DNA from: Echinometra lucunter
Lineage: Eukaryota; Echinodermata; Echinoidea; Camarodonta; Echinometridae
Length of the DNA: 64,000 bases
NCBI GenBank assembly: GCA_029962745.1
Contig: CM057153.1
Span: 15,014,435-15,078,434 of the forward strand
Direction of reading: 5' to 3'
Shown: positions 13,284 to 24,818 of the stretch, piece after piece
Numbering within the stretch: position 1 is the stretch's first letter
How the letters are laid out: every line of letters starts with the position of its first letter
Translations under genes and position numbers: made by a program
The notes under the pieces: generated by a model
Seen by the model: the letters and a program-made list of their open reading frames with translations, nothing else
What the model was told of the DNA's origin: nothing
Databases searched by the model: none

Positions 13284-13718
13284 AGGGAAAGTCTACCCCA
13301 GAAGTTTCACTGTTTCAATAAAAGGAGATGAATTTGAACAACATTTTTAAAAAGAAATAGAAATGAGCAAAATCGGTCAAAGAATAAGAAAATTACACTC
13401 ATGTACATTTTCTAGTAAATTACTCTCGGCTCTGCAAATTGGCAACACTGATGACATCATATGCGAGCAGCTTTCCATTCACTTTGTACATGAAATTTCA
13501 CATTTTCTCAATTTTCTTGAAAGTTACACATTTTCTCAACCCATAGTCAAAGTATTATGTAAAAAGCAATTCTTCTGAACATACATTGACTATGGGGGTT
13601 AGAAAATGTGTAACTTCCAAGAAATCTTTGACCGATTTTGCTAATTTCTTTTTAAAAATTCTGTTCAAATTTAATTCTTTTTATTGAAACAGTGAAACTT
13701 CTGGGGTGGACTTTGCCT
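13284..13718. mobile_element. Foldback MITE, AGGGAAAGTC ends, copy 1
   Basis: Flanked by TTAA on both sides (13280-13283, 13719-13722). Left AGAAGTTTCACTGTTTCAAT is mirrored by ATTGAAACAGTGAAACTTCT. The right arm has lost a block present in the copy at 23233: AAGAAATCTTTGACCGATTT replaces the longer sequence. The 70-codon frame starting MSKIGQRIRKLHSCTFSSKL recurs at 23222 and 23603 only because it is part of the arms; it is not a protein family. Confidence 0.8.
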
Positions 13719-14314
13719 TTAAATATGTTTATACGGATAGCTACATCTACATGATCTAATAGCGTGTTAGTTTCTTCGCAATTATGCATTCTTTTTCATG
13801 AATTCGTTCTGGAAACATACTTCTTTTTTCTCTCGGACAATTCGCTTTGTAGAATGTAGGGTAGGATTTCTGGCAAATTTTACGTTTCATCAGATCGATT
13901 ATCGTTGATCTTCTCTGTGTCTCTTCTAGCTAAGATAAAGATTTCAAAAGAATCAGATCGATAATCGTTGACTTTCTCTGTGTCTTCTAGCTAAGTTACT
14001 CATTTTTGCCACCATTCTAAGTAACTTTTGTAATGCATTTCTAAGAGAGTAAGCTTACTTACCAAGGACTTACCGACGAAATGCAAATTTCCCTTGATCC
14101 CTTTTCGAGTAATTTCATGTCACATATAAATACACGGTTTTCGGTCGATTAAACCTGAAGTAAGCGCCTGTTAATGAAGCAAACATTTTTTCCTGGAAAG
14201 AACACAATGTGTTCAGTGGAGACAGTATGCAATTGAGACAATGATCAATGTTTTTGTTTAGATATCCTTTCTCAATTCTGGCCCTTGAAAATCTGCAATG
14301 ATCTGGACGACCAT

Positions 14315-14574
14315 ATCGAGGGTTTAGTGCAACAAAGGGCTATCTGCATATTTGATTTGAATGAGATTTCGAAATGAGAGTGATCCAGTAGAGACCAGGA
14401 ACCCATTGGTGACAATGGTTTCTACAACAAACTTTGCTACAGCTGGGTATTGCCCCAAATAGATATGGCTATCTGCTTTAAACTGCAGTGTGTCAGTGCA
14501 ACAAATCTTTATTTCAAGATTTATCAAAATTGCCAAAAATGCAGATAGCCCTTTGTTGCAATAGACCCTCGATA
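14315..14574. mobile_element. TIR element with about 35-bp ends, TA flanks
   Basis: TCGAGGGTTTAGTGCAACAA continuing AGGGCTATCTGCAT is mirrored by ATGCAGATAGCCCTTTGTTG continuing CAATAGACCCTCGA. TA flanks both ends. Non-coding. Confidence 0.75.
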
Positions 14575-15067
14575 TATTTCTTCATTCTGGCTGGCCAATT
14601 GTTTGAAGCCTTCTAACAACATTTACCAGATGATCCTATAAATCTAAAAATAGCGAGTCTACTAGATGCATGATTACTCCTTGAAAAGATGCATTAGGAT
14701 AGGACAGTTTGACAAATTACGGATGCACGATTAAAATGTCAAACCATGTAAACGGCTTTCAGCAAATTGTGATTAACATTCTGGAAAGAGCGGATGTAAT
14801 TGCGGATTCAGAACAGAAAAGATCTCGTCAAGATTGAGATGAAACGTGGAAAATCGCCTCAAAGGAATTAGACACGATCCGTTTGGACAAATCCCTACCC
14901 TGGATATTTAATTATTCATGGCTGGCTTTATTCATGGGTGATGATACATTTGAATTGATTTTAGGACACTTTTACCATATAGCTCCATGGTTTTACATAT
15001 ACCTAAGAATGACCCTCCGATAGCAGTTACCACCCGCACCGTTATCCTTCTGCTCAATTATTCTTTA

Positions 15068-15604
15068 TACGCCGGGGGACAATTATCCCCGGACGATTTC
15101 CCCCATAGGTCAATTACCTTCCGGACTAAATACCCCTAGGACAATTACCCTCTGCCACTAAATCATGCGCTAGAGGTATTTTGCAGGGAAAATGTATAGG
15201 GGGGAGGTAAATTGTCATGGGGTAGAGGTGTTTCATAAAATTCATGTTCGTAAAGTTACGCATGACTTTACGAACAACTTGAATATGAACTGCCTAATGG
15301 GATCCCAAGAGTTTTCCTGACTTTTTAACAAAGTGTGACTGCATTTCTCATAATCTCAATCAAATTGTGGCAAAAATATACTTCGTAATAAAAGAGGACT
15401 GTACACAATAGTAATGTTAATCTACGTCAGAATATTTTACCTTTTAGCTGACTGGATTTATAATAATTGAAAATCCCACTTGGCTTGCCATATTCAAGTC
15501 TTTACGAACAGCTTTATGAAACACCACGCAGGGGATAGTTGTCCGGAGGTGGGGTGGGGGGGGGGGGGGGGTAATGATATTGTCAGAGGGTAGTTTCCGG
15601 GCAT
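15068..15604. mobile_element. Composite: ACAATTACCCC-iterating element split by another MITE
   Basis: The outer sequence repeats GGACAATTACCCC-like words (GGGGGACAATTATCCCC, CGATTTCCCCCATAG, TAGGACAATTACCCTC) and their complements before and after an inner unit. The inner unit (15227-15525) has ends GGTGTTTCATAAA and TTTATGAAACACC and interior GTTCGTAAAGTTACGCATGA. The inner unit looks like a later insertion. Outer borders are approximate. Confidence 0.6.
15227..15525. mobile_element. TIR element GGTGTTTCATAAA, nested in the preceding one
   Basis: Near-palindromic ends including TTCGTAAAGTTACGCATGAC on the left and CAAGTCTTTACGAACAGC on the right. It belongs with the element at 59152, which shares GTTCGTAAAGTTAC and AATGGGATcCCAAGAG-like phrases. 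Confidence 0.7.
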
Positions 15605-15685
15605 GGATTTAATTATCAAGCAAGAAACACAATGTGAAGTGAGTTCACTGTTGTATCTTTATTTAATTTTTACGTTTTACTTTCC

Positions 15686-15852
15686 CCTCTTCAATGGGTT
15701 AATGGGGACCCATTGTTTCACTTTCCATGTACTCCCAATTGCCAATTGGTATTCCATGGGGGCAATGGGGACCTATTTGTTTCCATGGGTCAATTTGTAT
15801 TTCAATTGGTATTCAATGGGTCAATTGGTCCAATTGAAACCAATTGAAGTGA
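15686..15852. repeat. Iterated CAATTGG / CCATTG word cluster
   Basis: The words CAATTGG, CCAATTG, CAATGGG and CCCATTG occur about fifteen times within 165 bp in both orientations. No clear terminal repeats. Possibly a relic of the iterated-word element class. Confidence 0.6.
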
Positions 15853-16986
15853 TTCTGTGATGTATCGTATTCTTTGTGAACAGTCTTCTGATGCGTTTCA
15901 AACAGTATCCGAATTCGAGCTCGTTGATAATTAGAAGAAGCCTATCTTTATCATAAAATGACCTACTAAGAGAAAATGATAACAAATCTTGGATCTTAAA
16001 TACAGGGTTGAACGTTTTCTTTTGAGGAAATACCTATTATTTAAGACAATTAAAATGCTCAAATTGAATTGTCGCATTTTGTTTTGTGATCTTCAAACCC
16101 ATAAAACTATAGTTATCATTCTTCAAGGGTACCTCCTCTTACTTCTACTGATCTTTTTCTTTCATTTTTTAATACCTTAATTAACACGATTAAAAGCACC
16201 TAGCTGAAAATAAATGTTAGATAACCGGGCATATTTTTCAGTATTTGGTATGCGGCTAGGGTTTATCGGAGGCATGATTTATGTCAGTTTTTTTTTTTTT
16301 ACCTTGCCATACATTCCATCAACAAGAATTTTCCCCGGAGGAGCTATAATATCAAATGTCCCTCCTGTTCACTTTGTAATTTTTAAACCAATTGCCTCTC
16401 CAGAGAAAACTTTATAGAAAACTTTACAGAAAACTTATAAGGGAAAGAATAGCTTTTTTTTTTCTTGCTTGTCAGATGACTTTTGATGCGCCTCCTCTTC
16501 TTTCAACACAGTTATAGTTCCATCCATGTCCTCACAGTTTTCTCAACGTGACATTTTCTCCCTGGGCATGCTAGGACTAGCATGTTTGACATTGGTAAAC
16601 TTCAAATCAATGATAATTTAGGTCAGGAAATTACGTTACAATATGGTAGTCACTGATATACCAGTCATCATGGTAACAATGACTGTTCGTGTAGAACATC
16701 TCAATTTTCTTGGGGGGGGGGTATGAACTCAAAGGGACTTAAAAATTACGCGTTGGTGAATTTTCACCTCATGCAGGAGAGGCGAAACGTCTCAGCTTGC
16801 GATTGGGTATTCGTTTGTTTTACCTAACTGCTGAGAAAGCATGCATGCTTGTGAGTAAACAACCAGAGAATTGGCGGCTTTAAGTCTTCTCCGAGGGACC
16901 TGGTAACGAGCGTTAATATTTTTCAAAAGGGCACTAGCCCATCGACTTAAGGCTTCGAGTTCGTGTCACCAGATTACGAGACCACT

Positions 16987-17139
16987 GGGCCCTATTTCAT
17001 AAAACTTGTTACAGTTATCAGTAACAACTGCCACAGTTCTATAACAAACCTGCTCTCAGCCAATAAGATGCAAGGATTTCAGTAGCTTATAACAATTATT
17101 GCAGCTTGATATTGATAACAATTTTTATGAAACGGGGCC
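16987..17139. mobile_element. Palindromic MITE, GGGCCC(T/C)GTTTCATAA-type, second copy
   Basis: Left GGGCCCTATTTCATAAAACT is mirrored by TTTTTATGAAACGGGGCC. The core CTGCTCTCAGCCAATAAGAT followed by GCAAGGATTTCAGTAGCTTA is the reverse complement of the core of the element at 1551. Confidence 0.8.
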
Positions 17140-18940
17140 TACCAGTACTCTACCAACTGAGATATCGCCCCTCCTTCACGCAAACAAGAAAACCACCTTG
17201 GAAGGTGGTCTTGCTTTGCGTACTGGGTGAGGGACTGCATATTTTTGCGTGGTCAGAAATGTGTACGGAGGGCATATTGCCCACTTGCCCCTTCTTCAGA
17301 TGCTCTAATATGTGTCAACCTTATTATGTCTTTGCAGCAAATATTTGACTTGTAATGTTATTTCTCAATCTTAAATTAAACTCGAAATTATGCCATGCAG
17401 TCTTGGTGTTTCAGAAGTTGACTTTAGCGAGAAAGGACGATCGTGTCTTTTGAACGGTAGAGTATACAGCAAACAGGAAACGGGTACGTGGGCAAAACTT
17501 CACAGTCAATGCAGGAACTGTTACAAGATCATCAGGTTGGAGTAATTGAACTATATTGATAATGTCAAGTAATCTACTTTGCTTAACATTTCAAGTTTCA
17601 TTTGTTTGTACCTGTGGGAAAATGTACGATTTTCCTATTAAAAAATCGATGAACAATGGCAGCTGAAAACACAAGAGAAAAGTTGCAAACAATGTGCGTA
17701 CAAAGAGAGAAAAAGAAAAACCAAAATAAAACAATAGTAACAATTAACAAACAACAGCAATAAAAGACCCCCCCCCCCCCCCAAGAAACAACCCAAAACA
17801 AACAAAAAGAAAGAAACAAAACAAGAAAGAATGAAAAATGATAATTTTAAAATTAACAGAGAGAAATTCAATGAATGTGTGAGACACACACACACAGGGA
17901 GAGGGGGGGGGGGGCGGGTAAAGAAAATGCGAGAGAGGGGAGAGAGAGAGAAAAAACTGGAATGGAATTTGGAATCAGAAATCGTAGCAAAATCTTCAAT
18001 GGAATAGAAAAAAAAGAAGAACATTATTTACTGTAGGACCTACGGCTCCCTTTGGAAGTTTTTTTTTCTCAGAAACTTTAGAATTCTGTCTCTACATGCA
18101 CCTGTGACCCTTACATTGTAATATAATTAATGATTTTCTATTTGTCAGTGCTATTACCATTATAATGAATTTTACAACCGTAGGCCTGCGAAGTTCAGCA
18201 ATGATAATGGGGATATTTCATGAATTTCCTTCATTATCTATCCTCTGGGAAAATCGGTAACAACCCCCATGATGGTCTTCGCCTCCGGGTCGGTTGCTTT
18301 GTTCTCCAAAATCGCTCACAAATTTTGGCATTTTAACCGTGCCCACGAAGCCCTTTAATGGGAGGATGGTATGATTAGATCCTAGAGTGGTTTCGAAAAG
18401 GCAGCAGTTTCATCAGACAAGCCTGGCATTGTTACAGATAAAACATCAGATACCGGATGCGACTAAACAAACGAATTGATGAAAACCATGGCAACGCTTA
18501 GATAAGAAAGCGATAGGAGAGAGGTATCGGAATAAATTGTACGGATAACAGATAATGGATGGTTTGGCTCGCGTGTATCACGTAAATTGAACATGGCGTG
18601 AATAGAAATTATCATGTCTGGGATATTGTGTAAAACACGTATTACTCTGGCAACGACAAATTACAGTCGGGGGGGGGGGCGAATTATCATTTCAAAGCTG
18701 CATGTTTCTCTGGTCTTTAACATGTTTAAAGTCAATATCCTCAGCTTGTGGAAACAATGATATTTTCTAGCTCAATATGAGAGTAATTTTGGTATATGGT
18801 GGAGTAAAAAGATGCAGCGGCGAAGCTATATGGAAGGTGGATACGTTAGGCACGTGCCCAGTCGAATTGCAAAAATGGACGGGGTATAAGAAAGAGATAG
18901 ATAACGAGAATAAAAGATAAAATGGAAAGAGAAAAGCAAC
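17140..18940. other. Gene-free stretch
   Basis: No exon recognised. C run at 17767, GA-rich tract with G12 at 17890-17955, G run at 18669. The 128-codon minus-strand frame at 17638-18024 is built on these tracts and lacks any recognisable domain. Confidence 0.5.
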
Positions 18941-19183
18941 GCTCTAAAACAATCTAGTCAGATTTGACTAGACTACCGGATCAGCCGGCACTTGCGCTAT
19001 TTCTAGTAAAAATGACCAGAAACCTAGTCATTTTCACTAGAATCCGAGTCAGTTTTGACTAGAATACCGTTGACTCTACTCTACATTAAAGTGACTAGAA
19101 TTCTGGTCATACTGATTAGAAATGGTGCAAGTGCCCGGCTGATCCGGTAATCTAGTCAAATCTGACTAGATTTTTTTTAGAGC
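18941..19183. mobile_element. TIR element GCTCTAAAACAATCTAGTCA with iterated TGACTAG words
   Basis: Left GCTCTAAAACAATCTAGTCA is mirrored by TGACTAGATTTTTTTTAGAGC. Inside, CTAGTCA/TGACTAG occurs about ten times, and GGATCAGCCGGCACTTG is mirrored by CAAGTGCCCGGCTGATCC. No coding capacity. Confidence 0.8.
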
Positions 19184-19189
19184 GAATGT

Positions 19190-22100
19190 CAAAAGGAAAA
19201 TATTTCAACCATCTTCCACTCCTCCCTGCACTTGGCCGTCTTGCCTTTTCGCCTTGCTGTCCACATTCTAAGTCCGGCTCCCCCCCCCCCTCCCACAAAA
19301 AAAAAATATATATATATATATTGTTGCACCCTGAGTGGGTGGACATGAAATACGCCACTACTAGAATATGGAGGTTTGTAATGGTGGAACCCTTTTCAGT
19401 TCGCACACGTTATGTTGCTATGCCGGACAGACATCTGACAAGCTTCAAAGATTTCAAGGGAAACTTTTGTTCAATAACTATGCATAAACTTAGTAAACAG
19501 GCCTACTGCGCAGCCGCAGTCAAAATGCATGTGTTTGCTTTTAAGTGTAAAGTTTATGCGCAAATGAAATGAGGCCGTCGTCAACATCAAGCAGGTCGCT
19601 CATGACGACGGTCTCCTGAGTTCTGAAATTCAGTTAAATAATATTTTTCATATACTTTTTTTATATTCAGAAAGAGATTGTAAATGATTCATGTGTCTAA
19701 AATGTATATGTATAAAATCTATGTAATAATTAATTATGTTGTATTGCGTTGAACATGTTGAACGTAGAAATAGATTTCAAACAAACAAACAAACAAATGC
19801 CCCGTTTTGTCTTTGTATATAGATCTACATGTATATTGATCTGACGTAAATGATGTAGTAACAAATACTTTAATACCCTTATCTTAAATAAATTTTCAAG
19901 AGCCTAAGGAAACAATGTATTATTCAGATTTGCTTCTGCGAATATTCAACATCAGGGAGGCAAATCGTGGGAAGACAGTGTTTAAAATGTAAATGAAATA
20001 ATTGATAAATTACAAATTTGTAAAGGAAAATGAAGATAGAAAAAATTGTATTCAAGATTTTATGGTTATTTTTGATGTCTCATTTTGTCTTAGTGCCATT
20101 ACTGTTTGATACACGGACTTTACACAAACATATATTGTTCCACCAATTACAGGTTATTGCATACGGAGAAGGGATTTTTACACGAGAAATACAAGGTTGA
20201 ATTTATGCAGATATCTGTTTCCTTGATTGAAATTCACATAGATCACACAAAACAACATAAACCGAGCAAGCTACGCACGCTTTAGCATCTACATGATCTA
20301 TACCTACATGGTTAGAAAGGTTGGCGTAATTTGATTAAAATCGATTCATATATACACGTGAACTAGCGGTGGGGGAAACCTTGAAAAATACATGATTCTA
20401 CTTAGTTATTGCTCACTTATGACTATAAGATTTGAACCGTTAAAATTTCTCTTTCGAATGACGAGTTCAGTCTGGGCGGATGCAATATGGTTTGCGTGCA
20501 TGGTTAGAGGCCGCCGCCGACAAAAGGCGTGAAAATACCAGAACTCTCAAAAGAAAAATAATGTTGCCCGCCCCCACCCATCCTTCAGAATGTCGGGAGT
20601 CTGTCGTAACTATGTATTAGATGTGCAGAATTTTTTATTGTGTGTCTGGAGAAGAAATTGAAGGACTTTTTTTCCTTTTTGGTCACGCAGTTTATCTGGC
20701 TTATATCCGAGGCAAAAAAATTGTGCACCTTTTTGGACATTTCTGGCGTAACCCCCTCCCCCTCCTCTCCTCCCCCCTCCCCCCTGCAGCTTGCTCAGAT
20801 AAAAATCAATTCTTTTCGCGTTAAATTCATAAAAGTGAGACACCCCAGGAATATTCCCACACTAGGTTTCGGAAGGATTTTACCAAGGAGCTTCAAACAG
20901 TCTGTTTGAAGCTCCTTGGTTTTACCCAAAGTTTTCATCCATGTACAGGGGAGTAGATAGCGGGGGATGGGGTATGCATCCCCCCCCCCCCCCACACGCT
21001 TTTTGAAGTGGGTGTATATCTATGTGTATATAAACATATATCTATGGGGGAATCATCTCCCAGTAATGAGTAACTGTCTACACCAATGCCCATACGTACC
21101 TGGATATGCCACTGTTTCTGATGATTTGATATATACCTGGTGCAATCTTACCCATTAATCGCTCTCAGAACCTCATGCTAAGTATTCATTAGAGGCAATT
21201 ATTTCATGCTATCACGAATTATTCATAGAGACTTATTTTTCATTCTGCGATGAAATCAAAGCATGGGGATAGAATACATTTGCATCGATAAAGTATAAAA
21301 CCTCGGGCATTAGGTGGGCATGGGAATTAGAGATTACTAGCTAGTAATTCACTTTCGTTGCAGCAGTTGTTGCTGTTGTTGCTTTAAACCTTAATATAAT
21401 CAAGTATGTTATGACATTACACTCTGTTTATGTCAACGCCTTTGATGCCCCTACTCTCTCATTTTGTTTCGAACGTCACAAACTTAATGCATCCGTTCTG
21501 TGGGCATTGAACTTTGGAAATGTTGTTAGGACGGGCAGATTTATCGTGACCTGAGGATTTCCCAAAGGGGAATGTTTACTTTTAAACATAAGTATATATT
21601 AATTATCTCTGATGAAGTTACGAAATCTCATATCAGTGTTAAATGGAGCTATTGAAAAAAAAAATTATTATGGCAATATATTCCTTTTATTTATATCCTT
21701 TGAGAGGAATACTGAAAATTCTAGAAGCCAAAAGAATTTTTTTCCTGAAGGGGCAAACATTTAAAAAGAGCTTCATTTTATAGCCTAACATAGCTAGCAT
21801 ACTGAGAACTGATTCCCCCTTTTTTTCTTCTTCATAAAGATTCAACTCTTTATTGATCAAAAACATCTACCTGGAAATGATATCTAAAAGGTGTCTCGTC
21901 TTCGCTCTACTAGCTATTTCATGTCGTAGGTGGGTTTCCAGTGTAGTAATCGCAATATAGTAGTTCCTATAGTTGATTAAAAAGAAAGAGACAAAGAAAA
22001 AAGATCTTCAATTTCGAATAAAAAATAAAAGTCTCTATTCACTTCTCCTACCTCCCCCTCCACCCTTCTTTATAGCCTTGAGAGGAGGGGGGGGGGGGAA

Positions 22101-22400
22101 TTCCTGCCGGTTATCACCCAGGAGCTGGATTTTTTTTTCTCCCAGCCCCCCAACCCCCCCCCCCCCTCAAATGAAAATATTGGAAACGAATTCGCCTACC
22201 CCTCCAAAAACCAGAATCCATCCCTGATATATGTTCAAAGTTTTACTACTACATGCAAGAAAATATCTTTAAGCTTGTTATGTGCCGAAATGCTTAAAGC
22301 TGTGTCAACATCTTTGCCGATGATGCATGAGGGCGCTACTTCAACTCTCTTATACAAGATATTAAAGTCGTGAACCATTATTATGGGATAAAGAGATAGA
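19190..22400. other. Gene-free stretch
   Basis: No exon recognised. The 128-codon plus-strand frame at 19186-19572 has no known domain. An (AAAC)n tail at 19779-19796 after an AT-rich segment may mark the 3' end of a retroelement. C/G runs occur at 19280, 20980, 22090 and 22156. Confidence 0.45.
20882..20920. repeat. Perfect 39-bp palindrome
   Basis: ACCAAGGAGCTTCAAACAG, one T, then CTGTTTGAAGCTCCTTGGT: 19-bp arms with a single-base centre, able to form a cruciform. Confidence 0.9.
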
Positions 22401-22423
22401 GGTTGAAGGAAAGGGAAGTAGAT

Positions 22424-22490
22424 GGAGAGAGAGAGGGGGGGGGGGGGATGGGAAGAGAGAGGGAGAAAGAAAAGGAAGAGAGTATGTGGA

Positions 22491-22569
<79 letters not shown>
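22424..22569. repeat. Compound microsatellite (GA)n-(GT)n-(GA)n
   Basis: GA-rich segment with a G11 run, then about 45 bp of GT repeats (22493-22537), then about 28 bp of pure GA. Not coding. Confidence 0.96.
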
Positions 22570-23232
22570 CGGAAAGAGGAGAATAGAAAGCAAGATCTGT
22601 CTAGAAAGCAGCAACTACCATATTTACAGTGATTTTGACAAATCTCGTCCTTATAATCAGAGCATCATTGCATTGTTCTTGGTGGTCGATGGACAGAAAA
22701 TCGTTTATCATGTTTAAAGTGAACATCGCATTTACAATCTTTCACCTTTCACGGTGGAATTTCATCTCAGAAATCGTATACTCCCCATACTACTCCTTAC
22801 TCCAATTTACAGTCGGTAAATTTGCGAAGCTTTTACCAGTATCCTGAAGTTTTCAAAACCAGGAGGCCAAACTTGTTTCCCGATTTCGTTTTAAGTTGGA
22901 AATTATTTTGCCTATCAATCAAAGAATCATCTTCAAAACCTCCCCTATCAAAATGTTATGGTAACACATCAACCCATAAAACGTACTTGGGGGGGGGGGG
23001 GGGGGTACTCGCCTAATACGCGATATACGGGGATGTACCACTGTATAATGGGTCGCTTTTTGAAAAAAAAAAAAAAAAAAAAAGAGCCCTAAACATGGGG
23101 TATGGTTTTGTGCCTGAAAATCCCTAAACATGCCCCCCAAATATGACAAAACCTAAAAATGGGTCACTTTTTGAATGAAAAGCCCTAACAATGGGCATGA
23201 TGGGTACCCTTTTCTGCCAAAATGACTCTTAA

Positions 23233-23955
23233 AGGGAAAGTCCACCCTAGAAGTTTCACTGTTTCAATAAAAGGAGATAAATTTGAACAGCATTTTAAAA
23301 AAGAAACGAGCAAAATCGGTCAAAGAATGAGAAAATTACACTCATTTACATTTTCTAGTAAATTACTCACGGCTCTGCAAATTGGCAACACTGATGACAT
23401 CATATGCGAGCAGGGGAGCGTTTCATGAAAGGACTTGTCGGATGTTTTATTCCGACAAAGTCTGTTTTATCCGACAGTTGCCACAGTAACGATGCTTCTC
23501 AGCCAATCAAAATCAAGGAAAGATGTCAGATCTGACAACTTGTCAGACAACAAATGTTGATGAAACGCTCCCCAGGTCTCCATTCACTTTGTACGTGAAA
23601 TTTCACATTCTCTCAATTTTCTTGAAAGTTACACATTTTCTGACCCCATAGTCAAAGTATGTTGTGTAAAAAGCAATTCTTCTGAACATACATTGATTAT
23701 GGGGGTTAGAAAATGTGTAACTTCCAAGAAAATTGAGAAAATGTGAAATTTCATGTACATAGTGAATGGAGACCTGCTCGCATATGATGTCGTCAGTGTT
23801 GCCAATTTTCAGAGCCGAGAGTAGTTTACTAGAAAATGTAAATGAGTGTAATTTTCTTATTCTTTGACCGATTTTGCTCATTTCTTTTTTTAAAATGCTG
23901 TTCAAATTTAACTCCTTTTATTGAAACAGTGAAACTTCTAGGGTGGACTTACCCT
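23233..23955. mobile_element. Foldback MITE, AGGGAAAGTC ends, copy 2, interrupted
   Basis: Flanked by TTAA (23229-23232, 23956-23959). Left AAGTCCACCCTAGAAGTTTC mirrors right GAAACTTCTAGGGTGGACTT. The arms pair over most of their length, so the element is a long hairpin. The left arm is interrupted at GCGAGCAG by the element at 23414-23572; the right arm keeps the uninterrupted GGAGACCTGCTCGC. Confidence 0.85.
23414..23572. mobile_element. Palindromic MITE GGGAGCGTTTCATGAAA nested in foldback element
   Basis: 159 bp with ends GGGAGCGTTTCATGAAA and GATGAAACGCTCCC, flanked by the trinucleotide CAG on both sides. The interior holds CTTGTCGGATGTTTTATTCC and TTCTCAGCCAATCAAAATC. The host element's other arm shows one CAG at this site, so CAG is the TSD. 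Confidence 0.85.
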
Positions 23956-23999
23956 TTAAAAAGGGTACGGGTATGGAGGCTTCAGCTGCACACCCCCGT

Positions 24000-24764
24000 C
24001 CGAATAAAATCCAAGTACCGTCCCCCCCCCCCCCCCCGGACTTTAACATAGTGGCGTAGAGTGGTCCAGGAAATTTAGGGGACATCTGTATCATGGAGAG
24101 AGAGGGGGGGGGGGGGAGGTGTAACATCTCCTTTGTACTCTATGCTTCCCTCTACTGTAGTATTTCTTACCTTCACCCATTTTTCTCCTTTCGATGGGCG
24201 ACGGGGAAGTTGACGCACCCCCTGAAGCTGCGCCTCTTTTCACTCCATCACGCTCAAGCCAAGGTGTTGTCCTTTTCGCCATTAGAGACTGGTTCTGATT
24301 CCATCTCATGGTCAAAAGGGCTGATTACGTACGACTCTGCAGCTAAAAAACTTGATAACAGACTGCGGTGGTGGTAGCAGCGATTATGAGATTTTGCATA
24401 GATTTGGTTGGTGTCGTTCAATTCGTTGTGTTTTGCTTCAAAACTGTAAAACTGTGTTTAGTTCAAAAGTCGGCACCATCTTGAAGATGAATTTTGCTGG
24501 AAAATGTATTAGGAGTTTTGTTTCACATTATTTTGATGGAATATAAAAAAAGTTTAGGAAAAGGAAAACATAATCACATCGAGGGATAAGGTAAGTTAAT
24601 CGTCTTTTTCCATCTTCATGCCGTTTTTTGTTTAAGTATTTTCCATTACTTTTATTGGAAGGGTGGAGAGTGATAAGGATTGCAAAAGACGATTTTTCAA
24701 GGTTGGGGGGGGGGACGTTTTGGGGAAGGGGAATGAACGTATAATAATTTGCATTTTGTAGAAT

Positions 24765-24818
<54 letters not shown>

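Noticed and set aside
13363..13578. Apparent conserved small protein MSKIGQRIRKLHS... found at three places (also 23222 and 23603)
   Set aside because: All three are the arms of the same foldback MITE, in opposite orientations; similarity reflects the DNA repeat.
18960..19160. Candidate microRNA hairpin
   Set aside because: The fold is explained by an iterated-word TIR element; no small-RNA evidence can be drawn from sequence alone.
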